Source: Pseudo-nitzschia pungens (lineage: Eukaryota > Bacillariophyta > Bacillariophyceae > Bacillariales > Bacillariaceae). Taken from it: a stretch of DNA of 64,000 bases. The position numbers were made by a program, and so were the translations under genes. Below are positions 62,534-64,000 of this stretch, in pieces. Every line of letters begins with the position of its first letter. Position 1 is the stretch's first letter. The stretch lies in assembly GCA_037355855.1 (NCBI GenBank), contig CM074767.1:2914001-2978000 (forward strand), in the 5' to 3' direction. The notes beneath the pieces were generated by a model, which worked only from the letters and a program-made list of their open reading frames with translations, searched no databases and was not told where the DNA came from.

Positions 62534-63344
62534 GCGCGAGCATATCTTCCAGTTCCCCCTTTATTTTCAAGCCAATTGCCCACTACTCTTTAAGTGTTTA
62601 TCACTTAAGAGTACCCCTGTTTCCTAGCCAAGCCCCCTCGTCTATAAGTGTTTTCGCTTAAGACTCCCCCTACTACACCTGTTTTCAAGCCAAGACCAAC
62701 TGATCCCTAAGTACCTCCTACTTAGTGCAATCTTGTCTCCAAGACTACAGCTACTACTGCCCCTTGTTTTCAAGACTACAAGTCACCTGGTCCCTAAGTG
62801 TTCGCGAGTTCTAAGTGTTTTCGCTATTAAGCAACCCCAACTTGAACTTCAAGTTCGACACTGTTTTCAAGATTCAAGCCTCCCCCCTGGTCCTTAGGTC
62901 TTTCTACTAAAGCCCCTGTTTTCAAGCAAGCAGCTTCTCTGGTCCCTAAGTGTCTCGCTCACGGTACCTGTTTTCAAGCCAATTGCCCCTGGATACTGTT
63001 TCTACCCTTAGTTACTCCCCTTGTTTCCAAGCAGGCAGCTTCCCTGGTCCATAAGTGTCGCGCTCAAGGTCCTTGTTTTCAAGCCAATTGCCCCTGGATA
63101 CTGTTTCCACTTATAAGTACTCGGGAGTTTGAACTTCAAGTTCCCTCCTGAGCCTTTTAAGTGTGCCCTGCCATTGATATCCCCCGGTCCCTAAGTGTTC
63201 CTACTAAAGCCCCTTTTCAAGCAAGCAGCTTCCCTGATCCCAGGTCTTTGTTACAAGCAAGTCATCGGTTTGTTTCTACAGTTTGTTTCTACACGATTTG
63301 CAGTGGTCTACTGGAGTTCCTCAATTCTGTAACTCCAGAGCACC
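62534..63344 (+). mobile_element. LINE F, part 3 (end of 5' leader)
   Basis: Continues LINE F after element G with GCGCGAGCATATCTTCCAG, matching LINE E from 33,860, with the same CCCTAAGTGTCTCGCTCA and TTTTCAAGCCAATTGCCCC phrases. It reaches the AACTCCAGAGCACCTCTGTG phrase that marks the start of ORF1 in LINE E. No gene. Confidence 0.85.
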
Positions 63345-64000
63345 TCTGTGGGTTTCGAACGAGACTCTTCTGGTAGTGCTCCAGTCTTTTCTTTTGGTTC
63401 CCCTGGAGTTTTTCCTTGTTCAGACCAACACTGGACCTGTTGTTGCTGCTGTACCCTGTTTCCCAGCATACAACCTATCACCTGGCATTTCTGCACCCAA
63501 GCGGCGTTTCTATAGTTGCTTCTGCACTCAACTGGTGTTTCTACTGCCCCGGCTTTTGTCATCATCAGGCATTTCTGCACCCAAGTGGCGGTTCTGTTGT
63601 TGCTTCTCCATTCAATTGGTGCTTCTACTGCCCCGGCATTTGGCATCACCTGGCACTTCTACATCCAAGCGGCGTTTCTGTTGTCGCTTCTGCTCTCCAC
63701 TGGAGTTTTTTCTGCTGTTGCTTCTGCATTCAACTGGTGCTTCTACTGCCCCGGCTTTTGTCATCATCAGGCATTTCTGCACCCAAGTGGAGTTTCTGTT
63801 GTTGCTTCTGCCTTCACCTGCTGCTTCTTCTGCCCCAGCTGTTGCTATCACCTGGCACCTCTACATCCAAAGCGGCGTTTCTGTTGTTGCTTCTGCACTC
63901 CACTGGAGGTTTTCTGCTGTTGATTTGCCCTCAACCGGTGCTTCTCCTGCCCAGGCTTGTGTCATCCCCTGGTTTTTCTGCATCCAAGCAGCGTTCCTGT
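63345..64000 (+). pseudogene. LINE F ORF1 N-terminal region (partial, runs off window)
   Basis: It begins like LINE E ORF1 (GFERDSSGSAPVF compared with GFERAFSGSAPVF) but then shifts frame, and the (AVSPP)n minisatellite is replaced by a longer tandem repeat whose GCATTTCTGCACCCAAG-type phrase recurs at about 63,484, 63,568, 63,653, 63,770 and 63,855. Forward frames read Cys/Phe/Leu-rich. No in-frame ATG is evident, as in LINE E. The rest lies outside the window. Confidence 0.65.
63480..64000 (+). repeat. ~85/117-bp tandem repeat in LINE F ORF1
   Basis: Units contain CTACTGCCCCGGCTTTTGTC, CATTTCTGCACCCAAGTGG and TTTCTGTTGTTGCTTCTGC. Spacing alternates between about 85 and 117 bp. It occupies the place of the 15-bp minisatellite of LINE E. 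Confidence 0.8.

Noticed and set aside
1..64000. tRNA, rRNA or spliceosomal RNA genes
   Set aside because: No cloverleaf, box A/B pair or rRNA core stood out on reading. A tRNAscan or Infernal run would settle it.

Overview
This is a eukaryotic nuclear window made almost entirely of transposable elements, with one recognisable host gene. The host gene (17,692-20,302) has three short GT-AG introns and encodes a golgin-84-type tail-anchored coiled-coil protein. The Ty1/copia pieces, the Ty3/gypsy elements and the RNase-H-bearing APE LINE resemble elements I know from stramenopile genomes, diatoms in particular, so a diatom or related protist is my best guess. The sequence itself does not prove it.

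Layout. 1-2,625 is the 3' end of a copia-like element (interior and LTR) lying against an antisense LINE fragment. 2,813-13,985 is a nest: a short non-autonomous LINE-like element (B) is split by a second copy (A, with a 20-bp target duplication) and by a TIR element (I, 5,673-13,516). Element I carries a ~39-bp satellite, and that satellite is split by a 5,858-bp gypsy element with identical 187-bp LTRs and by an antisense copia LTR fragment. 13,986-17,062 holds LINE and copia remnants. 17,692-20,302 is golgin-84, followed by 4.2 kb with no recognisable gene. 24,537-28,494 holds LINE-like fragments and a decayed second gypsy element.

28,495-64,000 is a second, deeper nest. LINE F (5' part only; it runs off the right edge) is split by LINE D, a 5'-truncated copy, and by short element G. 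D is split by short element C (15-bp duplication) and by full-length LINE E (33,323-51,175, 18-bp duplication). E has an intact 1,946-residue ORF2, but its ORF1 is interrupted by a 6,124-bp TIR element (II) that has no transposase and is packed with tandem repeats. G is split by a 9,303-bp copia-like element whose 908-bp LTRs differ at only three positions, although its interior lacks a recognisable integrase core and reverse transcriptase.

How the parts work together. The LINE supplies the retrotransposition machinery, and its two-hairpin 3' tail is also present on the short elements, so these are probably mobilised by it. The copia-like element and both TIR elements appear to be passengers needing enzymes supplied in trans. 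The target duplications give a relative insertion order. The most unusual items are the two TIR elements with different ends that share one satellite, and the recently inserted copia-like element with a conserved, non-coding interior.
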